Below are positions 20,336 through 41,724 of a stretch of 64,000 bases of DNA, one piece after another. Every line of letters starts with the position of its first letter. Within the stretch, counting starts at the first letter, position 1. Location of the stretch: NCBI RefSeq assembly GCF_024713975.1, contig NC_091093.1, positions 24,184,501-24,248,500 on the forward strand, read 5' to 3'. This stretch comes from Paralichthys olivaceus (taxonomy: Eukaryota > Chordata > Actinopteri > Pleuronectiformes > Paralichthyidae). The notes beneath the pieces were generated by a model, which was not told the DNA's origin, ran no database searches, and saw only the letters and a program-made list of their open reading frames with translations. Made by a program: the position numbers and the translations under genes.

Positions 20336-21077
20336 TTGTGCCTACGTTACACAAGAGCTGTTTTATTCACCCCCACATGAGAACTTTTTTGAGGAACAAC
20401 TTGGAAAGTGTGCGTTTCAGCTGAGTGTAATTGTGTGTGTGTGTGTATGTGTGTTTGTGTGTGTGCGAGTGATCAGGACTAAGACCATCTGCAGAGTCTT
20501 GCAGGGACCTCATGAGGTCATTTTGCGTAACTGTGGCGTGGGAGAGGGAACTGAAGCATCTTCATTTAGTTTGACAGGACACACACTGACTTCTTAATCA
20601 TTCACATATCACAGATCTACATTTAATCCTAACTGTAATGTTACGTTACGGTTACATTTTGCCTTATTTTCAGTCCCTTGATAGAAAATGTATTCCTGCA
20701 AGAATAAGCTTCTTTTTCATGAGGAGTTGTTGGAGATCTTCATGGGAGCGGTCAGATGATTTGTCTGAGCCTGAGAAAGTTCTTCCTGTGTTCCAGCTGT
20801 GTCTTGCATCATGGCAAGGCCTCATTATCCGGCCCAGCTGTGATCAACTATTGTTTCACATGGATGTGATAAACAATGTGACTGTGCTCACAAGATGTAA
20901 CTTCATTTCAATGTTTTCGTTGGCTAATGTAAAAGGACTCACCGTCATATGTTTCTGTTTTTGTGTTCCCAAACATTCAGGTAGCCTCACCTCGGTCCTG
21001 GGAGCAGTGAGCCCGAGGAGGAACAGTGTGGCTGCGGTCTGCTGCTCAGGGTTGCTTTGTAAGCTATAGCCGGCACC

Positions 21078-29369
<8,292 letters not shown>

Positions 29370-29726
29370 GAATGGAGCCGGACCCGCCTCCCAGCCAATC
29401 TTGTTTTTTCATCTCACCATGTGGAATAATTTCAGCCAATGCCCTGGTCTCATCTCACTGTGTGGAAACTTAAGTCTTGTGCCAAACTGTGGGGCAAGGC
29501 GCGCGCAACCAGAACATACATCTGAGAAGAAGGGAAGTAACTGGAATTGCCCTCTCCTATATGCTTGTTCATACTGTTGTTTGTTATTATGTTTGTTATT
29601 GAAGGTGTAAATCTGATTAGTTTTTAGTCATTTCATTTCAGCTGCTCCTTTTTTTTGAGCCTTTGTATGATCTGTCCAGACTTTTTACTCGCTCTTTTCC
29701 TTTTATACAATGCTATAATCATGTGG

Positions 29727-29732
29727 AATAAA
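29727..29732 (+). terminator. tmod2/3: Tropomodulin proximal polyadenylation signal
   Basis: AATAAA hexamer 358 bases after the stop codon. Confidence 0.55.
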
Positions 29733-31409
29733 CATGAACAAGTAACTGAAACAACAGTAATATCTGTGTAAAAACGGTAACTAACCCTGTGTCCTCTTCC
29801 GTGATACTTTGCTATTGAATCTTAAGATTCCAGTGGGGCGATATTTGACATTAGAACAACGTGATTCGTTCCGAGGCCGCGATGACTAACCTGCAAGTGT
29901 TGTTCTGACTGCGCCGCTGTCAGTCACCACACAATAACCAGCAGCATGGTGCAGTAATGATGAGGTCGCTGTCGTACGTTACGTGAGCAATGTGGTTTGC
30001 AGGTGTTTTTTATTGGAGTTGTAAAGTCAGCGTGACTGATGGGCTGGTGTGTGTAATAGTTCATGTGTGTGCAAGAACGTTCTTAGTTGGTGCTGGCGTT
30101 ACGCTGTAGTCAGCCGAAGAGAGGATGTGTGATTCTAAATCTGTAAAAACACATCATACTGTCGACCCACAACTTCAAGATAAAACCGTATCTGTGAATA
30201 ACGTTTTTATTCCTTTAGTTTTGTTCTAACTAAAGATCTTGTTTTGAAATGGTTTAAATTCTGATGTTGGTTATTATGACCCCTTATATCTCTGAACAGG
30301 AAATTATAATGAGGCTTTGGTTTTTCAGATCAAGTAAAAGTGGGATTTTACTATAAATACAACAGGATATTTACTCTGTTGAGGCTTTGACATGCTCTCA
30401 CTAATAAAATAAATACCTGCTCGACAGGCTCAGTATCACTAATGCTCAACCAAACCAAAGACGAACACGTGCAGTGCTTAGAGCATCAACATCAGACTCT
30501 GTGGTTATTGATTCAGATTTTGGTTTTGTCAGCTTCCTCACAGTTAAGATCCTGGAAAGAGTTTATAGGTTGACAACAATGATTTGACTTTTTATTTGAC
30601 CATGACGTTCCATTCCTTCATGTGGGCCATTTAATGAAGAGGAGTATCCTGCAAGTCGTTGGCTGAGATGCGATTAAGAGTCGGCTCACAGTTTGTATGA
30701 AATCTTGTCAGTTTTATGTCTCGGCATGCAACTACTTGTGAAACGTCTCTGTGAACACCACCCCTGTACAGATCTTAAATCCTCCCTCACACCAACACTT
30801 CAGCTTTCAGCAGCATCTGAGCAGTAGCATGTCGTTCATTACGTAACAGTGATGATGGCAACATGCCGTGTGCCTTACTCTGAACGCACACTAACCTGCT
30901 CGAGATGAGGAGAACAGGACTAATGCAGAATTTACTTGAAACTTGTATATACTGTTTATGTGTAATAGGAACAATACTCTGGCATGACGTCATCACTATG
31001 AACAACACGTTTCTATCGACCGTGCCGCCTCACATTCCTGGGACGAGAGTTCTATGTTTTATATCTGTGTTCTTCCTCCAACATCATATCTGCTTGTATT
31101 TGATCTCCAACCTTTGTCTTTACATGACCGTGCTCTGCTGGTGGATTAACTGCTTCTTTGCTTGGGCTTGTTAATAATATTCGGTGATTCTATATTAATT
31201 ATGTACATTAATTATAAAATGCCATCTCAACGTCTCACACACACTCACACACTTACTTGTATGTGTGTACCACATAAATCTACTCACTGCTGAGATTTCT
31301 TTTGTACCTTTTAAATCAAAATCCAGGTGTAGACTCAACATAAGGAATATGTACTATTATAAACCACAAGACTGGTAAAATGCACTGCTGAATATAAGAC
31401 ATCCTCAAC

Positions 31410-31415
31410 AATAAA
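31410..31415 (+). terminator. tmod2/3: Tropomodulin distal polyadenylation signal
   Basis: AATAAA hexamer followed by a GT/T-rich downstream element; a better cleavage context than the proximal signal. Confidence 0.5.
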
Positions 31416-31509
31416 TGTTTTTACATACTCTGTGCCTTTTTTGTTTTTCTTTAACCTAAATGTATAAATATGATCTTGATTATTGAGCCTATTTCCTCTT
31501 AAAATTCTT

Positions 31510-31880
31510 TTCAATCAATCAGACTTTATTTGTAAAGCACTTTTGATACAAAAATGTTTAAGAATAAAAGCAACCAAAGTAATGCACACCACCCATCCAC
31601 ACACAGATTAAGACGATATTAACAGGAAGTGAGGGAATTTTAAATGCACACTAAAGACCTTAGAGTTAAAAGATAAAGATGAAATACAAATAAAACTTTA
31701 AAAAACAAAAAGATTTATAAAAGTTGAATAGAATAATATACAAAAAGAGAGGTATGAAGATAAAATACTAAAAAGATGTGAAAAGAATAAAGATAAAATG
31801 TAAAAAGTATAAAGATGAAAAAGAAAAAACGCTAAAAGATGTGAGAAGGATAAAGACAAAATAGAGAACATTTAGAAGCT
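31510..31880 (+). repeat. Interspersed repeat family B, copy 1
   Basis: Starts 'caatcaatcagactttatttgtaaagcactttt', the characteristic head of a very common teleost repeat, and runs into an A-rich tail with repeated GATAAA/AAAGAT words (31670-31865). Confidence 0.65.
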
Positions 31881-34544
31881 TGTTTAACGAAATCTTGTTC
31901 CACATTGAAATTCAATCAGAACAAGATTCAGGTGAGGAGAACTGTTCACAGCCTCAGGGATCATGTAGATCTGTCAGTAAATGTTTCTAACTGAGTGATG
32001 AAGGCCTCACAGAAATGTCATGTAAGTGGATCTTTTTCTATTTCCAAGATCAATAATGAAACTTCAAGCTCAACTCTATTCTAGATTTCAGGGTTTCACC
32101 TGATGTTTTGTGTTTATGTGAATCTTGCATGTTCTCTGAACAGAGCTACTCTGCAGACCTCGTTCACCCTAACAGGGTCAGACTCTAGGGTCACAAGGTT
32201 TCATCCTCTCGGGAACGTGAATGTTCAAACCTGGAGGACAGCCCTGTCCAAACCTGGTGAGAAATCTCACTGAAAAACAAAAACGGTGGTGCAGAGGGAG
32301 AAGTCGGTGGATTGACAAAGTCTGTACGGATTCTTCCTCTGGGGAACAGGAGAGTCTGCAGCAAACACTGAGATATTTCAGTCAGGATCCATCATCCATA
32401 GAGCTGTGCTGCTCTAAGTAAAAAAAGAACTGTGTGTAACTACTGAGGACCAGATTGAAAACAGGCTGTGGTCAGAACTTAAGCTGCGACAGTTTTTTTT
32501 AGTGACCTACAGACGGACATGTTGGTTTGGGAGGTACTCGAGCTGGTGTTCGTACGCAGCCTTTAATCAGATCCAGTTTCTCAGATTGTTTGCACATGCC
32601 TGAGAGATGATGTAATGTGCATGACTCCATCGCTCTCTGAGCTTCCTGTGCCAGAGTAGCTGTGGTGAACTGCTGTCAGAGAAACCTGGGGTGTGACTCC
32701 AATGTTTCCACTCTGAGAGAACGAGAACAGCAGGTTTGTGTCGTGACTGATAAAACGCACCAGAAGGCTTTGATTCAAAGCAAGATTCCAAACCTGGCTT
32801 CATAAACTGCCAGTGAAATATACAGTTGTGTGCTTATGTAAGTGCAGTAGTAACTGTTCCCTCAAACCAGGGCTATTATTAAACACCAGTCACTCCTCTG
32901 CATGTGGAAAAAATAGACTGAAACACACAGTTCCTGGAGTCCAAGTCTTTCTTTGAGGTTGGTGTTCATGCAGCGCTGACGTGAAGAGAATGATGTGTTT
33001 GGTTTGAAGTAAACGAGGAATCTCTTGAAGATGAAACCTTGAAGGAGACATTCATATACATCAAAACCTCAGCCCACACATCATGTCAACGGAGGTTTTT
33101 ACAAAATGGAGAGTATTTAACATCTAAAGACCAAAGTCTGGTCAAATAAAGACAGCTGATTATAAAGCTGTCAGTGACTTCTGACTTCATAAAGATTTTA
33201 ATCTCTCTTAAAATCCTAGTTTTGAAAATGTGCATTTAATGGGTTTATGGTCTGAGCTCGCTTTCATCTTCCAAGTCGCTTCACACAAAGGCTGCCTTGT
33301 AGCCCTCTTATTATTGGAATATTTTTTATGTTTGGCATCTTTTGATTCAGATTTAAACATGTTTTCAATCTTTTTATCATTTTGTTGAGTAAGTCACTTT
33401 ATAACTTTGCTTTGAAAAGTGCTTTGTAAATATGGTTTATGCCGAGGAGATCGTCTTCTCATTAGGTTGTGTCTCTCTGTCAGTAAGAACAAGTTAGTGT
33501 CCTTTTTTTATAACGGTGCCTTTAACGTGCTTGTGGTCTGAACTTACTTTTTGAAGTCATCTCACAATAACTCACTTTTTTTCTTTTATTCTTGCTCCTT
33601 TTGATTGATGATTGATTGACACAGTTTTTTGATTTCTTTTATCACTTTGTCTTATAAAGACTTCATAACTTTATGCTTTATATATAAAGTTTTCTTATTT
33701 ATTACATGAAATTGATGATAATCTCCCCTGCTCCACTTGGTCAGTCTGATTATTAATGATATTAATGTAGTTATGGGTGAAGAGGTTGGAGTGGGTGCAG
33801 CCTGCAGGCCGTCACACTGACGAGGATTAAACTTCACTGCACCGGACTGACTCCAACACGACTCCACGTGAACTGCAGAGTGATGGAAAGAGAAGCAGAT
33901 GTTGCACGGATTGGAACTTGTGTCTGTGCTGACTTATTCTGCCCTTCCCCTGATTCTCATCCTCTGACGTCTGACATCTTCCACACACAAGCTTTGTTCT
34001 GCTCGTCCTGCAGCAGATTTCCCACCCGAGTGGAAGGTGTGGTGAGTCAGCCCTGAACGCAGCTCTCTGAAGTCTGCCTCTATCATGACCTCATGCAAGT
34101 GGTTAACAAAGGCTCACTGATTATGTAAAGGAGAGAACGGAGGAAGGACACTTGTACTGTACTTTATTCACAAGCAGCCAAGGGTGTGAGTCAGTCACTA
34201 CTATAAACAAAGTACTACACACCATGTTTATTTTAGAGGAAATCAGGTCACAAACTGAACCAAAACTCGTGTTTCAGGCAGCAAGACGTGAATAAAACCA
34301 GATTTAAAAGCCTGTTCATTGATTTTTTTTTCCATTGCTGAAAAGCCTCAGATGAGAGCTGACATGTTGGCAGGACCAGTGATGTGTCCTTCAAACGCAG
34401 CCTCATACCTGACTGGGTTATGTAAACATCCTGACTACAAGCTGTGGACACAGAAGAAATGTGCAACATCTGTGAGTGTGCACTTGATCCTTCAAAGCCT
34501 GAACCTATGCAACTGTTTGGATAAGTGTGTGATTATTAGTGAGG

Positions 34545-34800
34545 CAAGGCCCATTTATCTGAATAACACATTTCAAAGTGCTTCACATAAAATATACAAG
34601 GCATCATGACAAATTGTACAAGCAACATAAGACGAGAAAGAAATTCAAAGTTAAAAAGCAGTTCAATACAGAATTAAATATTACATAAGAAATAAAAGAG
34701 TGAAAATAACATGGCAGTTTATGAAATAAGTAATTGTATGATTTAATAAAAGGTCGTGGCAAACAGGAATGTTTTCAGCATTGATTTAAAAGAACTAAGA
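34545..34800 (+). repeat. Interspersed repeat family B, copy 2
   Basis: 'aaggcccatttatctgaata...cacatttcaaagtgcttcacataaa' followed by an A-rich tail and 'ggcaaacaggaatgttttcagc...gatttaaaag', a familiar teleost repeat arrangement. Confidence 0.6.
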
Positions 34801-35639
34801 GTTGCAGCGGACTCACTGTTTCTATATGAAGAGCCCTAAAGAATAGTTCATTTTGTCCTAAATGTCATTTTTTACAGGAATGACATCCATCTCCATTACC
34901 AGGCAGCTACAGTGACACTGTTTTATTAACTTTCCTTCCTTTTGGGTTAAAAATAACCAGTTGCCTCAGCTTCATAACGTCAAACACATTCTGCACAGTG
35001 AACATCTCAGTCAGTGGAAAAAGGATTATTAGCAGCCCTGTAAAACGATTGGCGGCACTGGATTGTAATAAAAAGTTTAACTCTAGAGAACATCTTTACC
35101 ATGACTTTCCGTGACTTAAAGAACTGGTTCACTTCAACAAACTATTCTATTCTAATCCAGATTAAGAATTGCGATGCTGTTGTTTATCAGTTTCATGATG
35201 GCTGAGGTCGTTAAGTATTTTGAGATGAACCCTCCTGAATAAAGTCTGTGTCAAACCAAATCAAACCAAATGGACGAGTTCCATTCGACAAAGAAACTCC
35301 CGTTCTAAAGTTCTTGAGTTGACACTTAGCCTACAGGTGAATAATATTGTAGATTTACACTATGAATACATGTACGTTTTCTAAAAAAATGATTCTTGAT
35401 TGTTAAAGACAAAAACAGTTATGTTCATTTATGTGCTGATCAACTGGCGCCATCTAATGGTTAAAAACAATACCTTGAAACAATTGCAATATTTAAATTG
35501 TCCAACAGGGGTCAGAGTAAACCCACAGATGTTTTATGGTGGTATTAGTAAAATCATCCTGTAGATGTCCTCATCATCCCAAACCATTAACTTCATGTGG
35601 CTGCATAAATTCCATTTATTGTAAGTGGTGAAACAGTCT

Positions 35640-35775
35640 AAGTGGTAAAACACAGTGATGACACAGACATCAGAGGCTTTCTGGTGTTCAGTATTCTGCC
35701 CCAGGGCACTTTGGCACTGGGATCAAACTGCCAACCTTCTGGTTAGTGGACGACCCACTCTACCCCTGACCCTGA
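35640..35775 (-). mobile_element. tRNA-derived SINE-like element
   Basis: On the minus strand this reads '...ggtagagtgggtcgtccactaaccagaaggttggcagtttgatccc', with an A-box-like TAGAGTGGGT part and a B-box-like GGCAGTTTGATCC, then a tail with 'ctggggcagaatactgaacacc'. This matches the usual head and body of a widespread fish tRNA-derived SINE. It is not a functional tRNA gene because no cloverleaf closes. Confidence 0.6.
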
Positions 35776-35794
35776 AGTGCAATTTGTGATCAAT

Positions 35795-35870
35795 AAACAG
35801 CAATCAATCAAGCAATCATATTTTATTTGTACAGCCCATATTCACAAATCCCAGACAAAGGGTTTAAACC
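35795..35870 (+). repeat. Interspersed repeat family B, copy 3 (fragment)
   Basis: 'caatcaatcaagcaatcatattttatttgtacagcccatattcacaaatc' is the typical head of this family. Confidence 0.7.
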
Positions 35871-38524
35871 TTAAAACTCAACTTGCTGTGTATAGATGTT
35901 GTTTATTTTCCATCTACGATAAATACACATCAGTTTCTCAACATTATAAAACCTTTTTACCTCTTTACAGGCTCCCTTCCTATGGCCTCTTTACAGATGA
36001 TGAACTAATTACAGAGAACACAATGAGACCTGTCGGTGCACTCGGATCAAGAGGCGGCTCCAGAGTGTGTTGTCATGGTAACGTTGTGACACATGACTCA
36101 TGGTGTTGTTGCCTCTCCTCCCTCTTTTCATCCATAGCCATGATTTCCTTTTGTGTGTTTTTCCTACAACAGAACACAAGACGGGGAGATGCGAGTGAAG
36201 TAATCTCATCTCCACTGTCCGTCTGCCACACTAGATATGAATTTTAAAACTATTGGAGGAAAATTACATCATTTTATACATGAAAATGATTTAATTCTCC
36301 TCCCTCTCTTTTAGCAGACCCAATGCCCAAAGACAAGGAGCTAATACAACACGAGCGCTGAACTGATTTGCAGTTCAATCTAAAAAAGTGTCATCTCACA
36401 TTGAGAACATCATGTATAATTAATGCTCCGTCCTCCTGGTCTTTGTTCTGATACACACGTTTAATAAATGGATTTCCATTTGAAAATGCCAGACAGTGAG
36501 ATTACCACAGCAGCATCTATAACCAACAGGCACTAATTGAATAAATTAATCATTCAAAGATCCTGAATCCATTTGTCGCTCCCCCAGTATTTGTCCCTCA
36601 GCATATGAGACTTCATGGAGGTACAACCTGTGCATCCTCGAGTCGCACCTGCAGTTTTTATCTTCCTATTAGTTAGTGATTGCTTTTCACCAGCAAAGCT
36701 ATTCAATTATAATGTATTTATACAACTTTGGGAGAATTCAGCGCCAAACTGGGTTTTGAATGATCATGAATGATACCAGGAGCACAGATGACAGAGACGG
36801 AGGCGTTGAAGAGTTCCTCTAACAGACTCCAGTAATGAATCCATGATGTGTGAAGTTCTGTCCCTCACAACAAGTTCATCCATCGCTCTCATATAACTTG
36901 ATTATTTAACTGGGATTTATCTTGGTTTTCATTTTTCCTTCTGTTGATGATTAACTGACCTGTTGCTCCTCAGTTTACTGTACTCTATGTCCAGATCAGG
37001 ACTGAACATACACAGGTTTTCATTGCATCATATGCAGAGGCCAGAGGAGATAATGGAGACTTTTATTACATGTGTGGATTAGAACAAGTTATATATGTTT
37101 GCTATCATCAGTGTCATCAGGCTGTAGGGCCTCACACTCAAAGCATGAATGTATTGAAAGACTTGACAATCGATGTTATTATTGGTACAATCACACAAAA
37201 AACTACTGCATGTATTCTTTACAATCCCAACGTTTAGTCCTAGTTTCCAGGCAAGAAATATAAACACTGCAGATAGAGTGAAAGAAAAAAGTATTTTTTA
37301 CTTTGACTGCATAACCTCTGTTGGATTATTCCCATTCTTAAAAGGTGATTAACACTAATATCAATATAATTTTAGGGAATGTGGAAAAATTATATTTAGT
37401 GAATGACCAGTCACTTCCTCATGGGTCAGACTTTATGACACTGATTTCCCAGCTTGGGAAAATCTCTCTTTTTTCTTGGCTTTTTCAAAGCACATTATTT
37501 TCCTGCCTGGTCAGTCATGAGACTGTTGGGACTGTTGTTCCTCCTGCTTTTAACAGCACTGGCTCCAGATGTCACATGCAGTGGTCAGTGGTCACAGAGA
37601 CCTGCTGAATGTTTCCACATGATGTGAAAAGCACTTTTTCATTATCTGTAACTCAAGAAAAGTGAGTAAATAACAATTTAATCTTTGTTCTAAAAACCTT
37701 ACATATCAATTAATTCTGTGAAATAGCCTTTAGTAAATCCATTAATCATAACTTTTGCTCTGGGGCGACATTTAAATTGAGTTAGCATTACTTTGGTGCT
37801 TATTTTTTCTGGTGAGCTGCATTTGGGCAGTTGTTGGGCTAAACCAATGCAAGCAGCTGGAAGGCCGTAACTTGCAGCTCCTCTACTGGATGGTTAAGAT
37901 TTAGAAGTCTAATGTTACAGCTGTTGATTTAGTGTGTGTGTATTGTCATTGTGAGGTGAATATTCTGGATTAACAAGCAAATGTGCAATTAATTTAATAT
38001 GAAACTCATTGTCTCTCAGTTTATTCGGGGCCTTTTAGGGTCAGGGGCTCTAGCCAGGACAGATTATGAGAAATTGGGCTCCTGGATGTATTCAAGTAAG
38101 GAGGCCCACCTCCCTCCTACATAGAAGAAAGACAAATTATTGTTAAAAGTATTTTTAATCTTCAAACATGACCTGAATATATCTTTAAGAAAATACTGAA
38201 TGTTGCCAGCTGAGTAAATCACACATACAACAATCAGTATATAAATATGTGTACATGTGATTGAAAGAGGCCATTTAATAAAAGTTACCTCTGCTAATGT
38301 AGCTAGAGTTTGGATCCAGCTACTTTAAGAAAAGTGTAGCCTATGTAGCATCTCTATTTTTTTATCATTCCAAAATTACTCCAATGAGTAAACAACCATA
38401 TATTATGATAGAAAACTTAATTGGTATAGCAGCCTTTAAATAAAGAAGAAAGAAGAAAGAGAAATAAGTAAATAAATAAGAGAAAGGCATAAAGAAGTAA
38501 AGATATATGGTGAATTATTTTGAA

Positions 38525-38779
38525 AGTGCCACCGGAAGCTGTTTCCCTCTGTACGCTGTGACGTCAACACAACAGCTCTATGACCACAGCGGCTCGTGAA
38601 GTGTTTCTACACCGAAACATGTCTGCGCTCCCCGGGGCGGACATGGTGAACGTGACCGGGCCTGGGAGCCTCCCTGCCGCTTAACCCGGCGACTCTCTTC
38701 CCCGCAGCGACTCGACTGGAGCCTCAACACAAGCCGGAGGAGACGGGGGGGGGGGGGCGCTGCGTTGACTCAAGAGAAG
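38525..38779 (+). promoter_or_regulatory. lysmd2: lysmd2 promoter and 5' leader
   Basis: Contains an ETS site (ACCGGAAG, 38531-38538) and a perfect CRE palindrome (TGACGTCA, 38559-38566), then GC-rich leader sequence. The leader holds a possible upstream ORF (38619-38684), a run of 13 G (38745-38757) and a pyrimidine-cag stretch at about 38690-38706 that could act as an acceptor if a leader intron exists. No TATA box was seen. Confidence 0.6.
38619..38684 (+). other. lysmd2: Possible upstream ORF in lysmd2 leader
   Basis: ATG with A at -3, 21 codons (MSALPGADMVNVTGPGSLPAA) then TAA, ending 95 bases before the lysmd2 ATG. It is part of the mRNA only if transcription starts upstream of 38619, which the CRE/ETS position makes plausible. 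Confidence 0.4.
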
Positions 38780-41673
38780 ATGGCGGAGTTCTCGCCCGTC
38801 CTGCCGATGCGGGATGGAGGAGGAGGACGGTTCGGTCAGCCCATCTTCCCTCGGTCCAGGTCCGGCTCCGAGTCGGAGAGCGAGCTGTCCCAGAGCCTGG
38901 CCCGGACCAAGATCCGCTCCTACGGCAGCACGGCGAGCGTCACGGCCTCTCTGGGGGAGAAATACATAGAGCATCGGGTTTCAGACAGCGATACTCTGCA
39001 GGGCATCGCTCTGAAGTACGGTGTCACGGTAAGAATACTACACAAGTACTACAAGTACTGCGAGGATAGGTGACGTCACCTGGACAGGATGGTACTGCAC
39101 ACTGTTTATATTCACTGAGAGGAGTCCATCACATTATCATTGTGTATTATATGACACACACGATATAGACAGATGGATAGAAACCTGTACATACCCCTAT
39201 GCAAACGATACACACCAGAGTACTAGAACACACAGTAAAGTACTTAATATAACATAATAGCCTATAAATAAGAGACTAAATAAAAGAGATGACAAACTAC
39301 GAACAAAAGACAAGTACCTCTGTGGTCCTTGATCTGCTGTCTCACCATCAACGGGTTTGATTCCCATTCCCAAAGTCAGATAATGTCCCAAAGTGAACTA
39401 GAGGCCACAAGTTTGACCCTCAGAGCAGACGGTGTTATTCTGGTGTTGCAAGAGCCCCTGGGAAGAGTTTGGACCCAATGCACTGGAGTCATGTCTGTAT
39501 TCCACTTCATCTGGTGGGAACCGGGGCTCAGTTTTTACTTCTTGTTTCTTTTTTTTAATTTTCTCAACATCACTGTTGAAAGTGAAGAGCAGCGGTGGCC
39601 TTCAGAGCTCACAGTAAACACACCAGGATCGTTATCTAAGATCCTGAGCCAATCGGAGACCAGTGCATTCAAGAAAGTAAACATTTTAACCAGCTGCTTG
39701 TTTACCAGCCCTGCACAGAAGTGATGATGATGATGATGATGTCATCGGTGCATGGTTCCGTGTTGTTATTGTTGGCAACGCTTGAAGCTGAAGTTGACTT
39801 GCGTACAGAACACGTCACTATTTCTTCACTGCTCTTAAATCAGCACTTGCTGGTGGCAGCACAGTGCAACTGCTGATTTGTAGCAGTGAAGTAGAAAGTG
39901 TGTTCTGGGAAAAGTAAATATCATTTTATCTGTGTGAAACTAATTTACTGTAAAGACCTGGTATAAGATTGGTAGATAGAGTTGCATACTTGCTAAAGAC
40001 CAACCCAGGATGAATAAGCATTGGAGGCATTATAGATGTTGGTATAGAAACATCTCTGTTGATTTGGTGTCACTCTTTTCAAAACAAAGTGGCACTGAAG
40101 TGCGACTTTAAAAATGTTTTTGTTGGCTCTCATGATGCATTTCATCCTCACGGCCTTCCCTGAAGGTATGCCAGTGAATCACAATGTATTTAAAACTGAT
40201 GACATCATCACGGCTCTAAAAGGAGAAGCACAAATATCGAAGGTATATACACATATACGCTAACAACTGACTGACGCAACGTGAGCGGCATAAGCAACGT
40301 TTATAAAGCCTGTGACAGTGGTTTCATAATGAGGTCTTCACATGATAAGGCACAGGACAAAAACAGAGATGATACTGGTCGTGAAGTTAGAGCCACAACA
40401 GCAGTTTCTAACGCAATCTTTTTCAATGTCACCCTGATGTGCCAGATGGAGCAAGTCAAGAGAGCCAACAAGCTGTTCAGCAACGACTGCATCTTCTTGA
40501 GGAACAGCCTCAACATCCCCGTGGCGTCAGAGAAGCGCTCCATATTTAACGGACTCTCTCTAGAGTCACCCGATGGGGACGGTGAAACGGGCCAGGAGTT
40601 GGACACGCCCTGTGTTACGGCGCAGGATATTGAGGGACCCTCGCCGCCCCCGTCCCCGCCCTCAGAGGACTCCAAACCCGTCCAGCCAGAGGAGCTGTCA
40701 GCCAAAGACTTCTTACACAGACTAGACTTGCAAATAAAACAGTCAAAGCAGGCGGCGCGCAGGCTGAAAGAAGAGGAAGTAAGGTGAGACGATGAAAAAA
40801 AAATAACCCTGCTTCGTCTCGTCTGTGTGCGGATGTGAGCACTCCTTTACACCAGAATTCACAAGTATACCACTTCTGCCTCATTTAAATAAGGGATACC
40901 TGTCTGCAGCTCTTTCCTGGTTTGGTGTTTATCAGATGAATAAGTCATTTTTGTGTCTTTATAGTAGACAGAAATCATTTGTATGATAAATTCCAGATCA
41001 CAACTCATGGACTCAGTGGTGGCAAAACCATCAGAAAAGAGAAAAACACTTTTTGACAGGTTTTATAAGGTACTGCGGAGGTTGATCTCCTGAAATAAAA
41101 CGGTAGAGTACTCAACCAAACAGGATCAGCACTACAAGCACCCACCCTAAAGCTTCCTGTACTTTCAGATATTACTACCCCTCGAGCAGGGTCTTTTTCT
41201 GGGGTCAAAAGATTTCCCTGGACTATGATTTAAACTCTGGTCCTTGTGGTGGAAAAGCTCCTGCAAAGGCTCCTTGAATCACAGCTTCAGGCTTCAGATC
41301 CTTGTAGGAAATGAGGCCCAGCCCCTCATCCCTGGGCTCAGTGGGTGCTCGTCAGAGGTCTCAGTCAACAGGAAATGCAGACAAAGCAGGCCAAAATGTT
41401 TTCACAGAGGGCAGATCCAAGATCAGAATCAGCCTCTTCGGATCAGATGTACTAGTCAGATGCCCCATCATGCAACACTTTAGCACTTGTTAAGCAGGAG
41501 ATTTGGCGTGTCGAATCAGGTCCGTCTTTGTCCTCTTGACACTGCATGTTGAGACAGGGAACGCTTTCACATCTGCTTGGTAGTAATGGAAGCTTGGCAA
41601 ATCCACACTGATAGAGAAACAGGTTTTTGTTGGTATTATCAGTTTAGTCAGGTCTGAGTCACAGTCCTCTGCT

Positions 41674-41724
<51 letters not shown>

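Larger units (their letters stand above)
29370..31435 (+). other. tmod2/3: Tropomodulin 3' UTR
   Basis: No further exon is seen downstream of the stop. AATAAA occurs at 29727-29732, and a second AATAAA at 31410-31415 is followed within 20 bases by a T/G-rich stretch (tctgtgccttttttgtttttc). Short and long 3' UTRs of about 0.38 and 2.06 kb are both possible; mammalian TMOD2/TMOD3 are known for long 3' UTRs. Confidence 0.55.
31436..38520. other. Intergenic region between tropomodulin and lysmd2
   Basis: No exon was supportable on either strand. It contains repeat family B pieces (about 31510-31880, 34545-34800, 35795-35870), a tRNA-derived SINE-like element (about 35640-35775) and AT-rich unique sequence. 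This is where a second tropomodulin gene would lie if the tetrapod TMOD2-TMOD3 tandem were present; none is seen. Confidence 0.6.

Noticed and set aside
35640..35780. Possible tRNA gene
   Set aside because: A- and B-box-like words are present, but no acceptor stem or full cloverleaf can be formed; it fits a tRNA-derived SINE.
40281..40445. N-terminal 55 residues of the 168-codon frame containing lysmd2 exon 2
   Set aside because: A clean acceptor (gtgccag) precedes 40446, and frame joining to exon 1 completes the LysM domain; upstream residues are intron.
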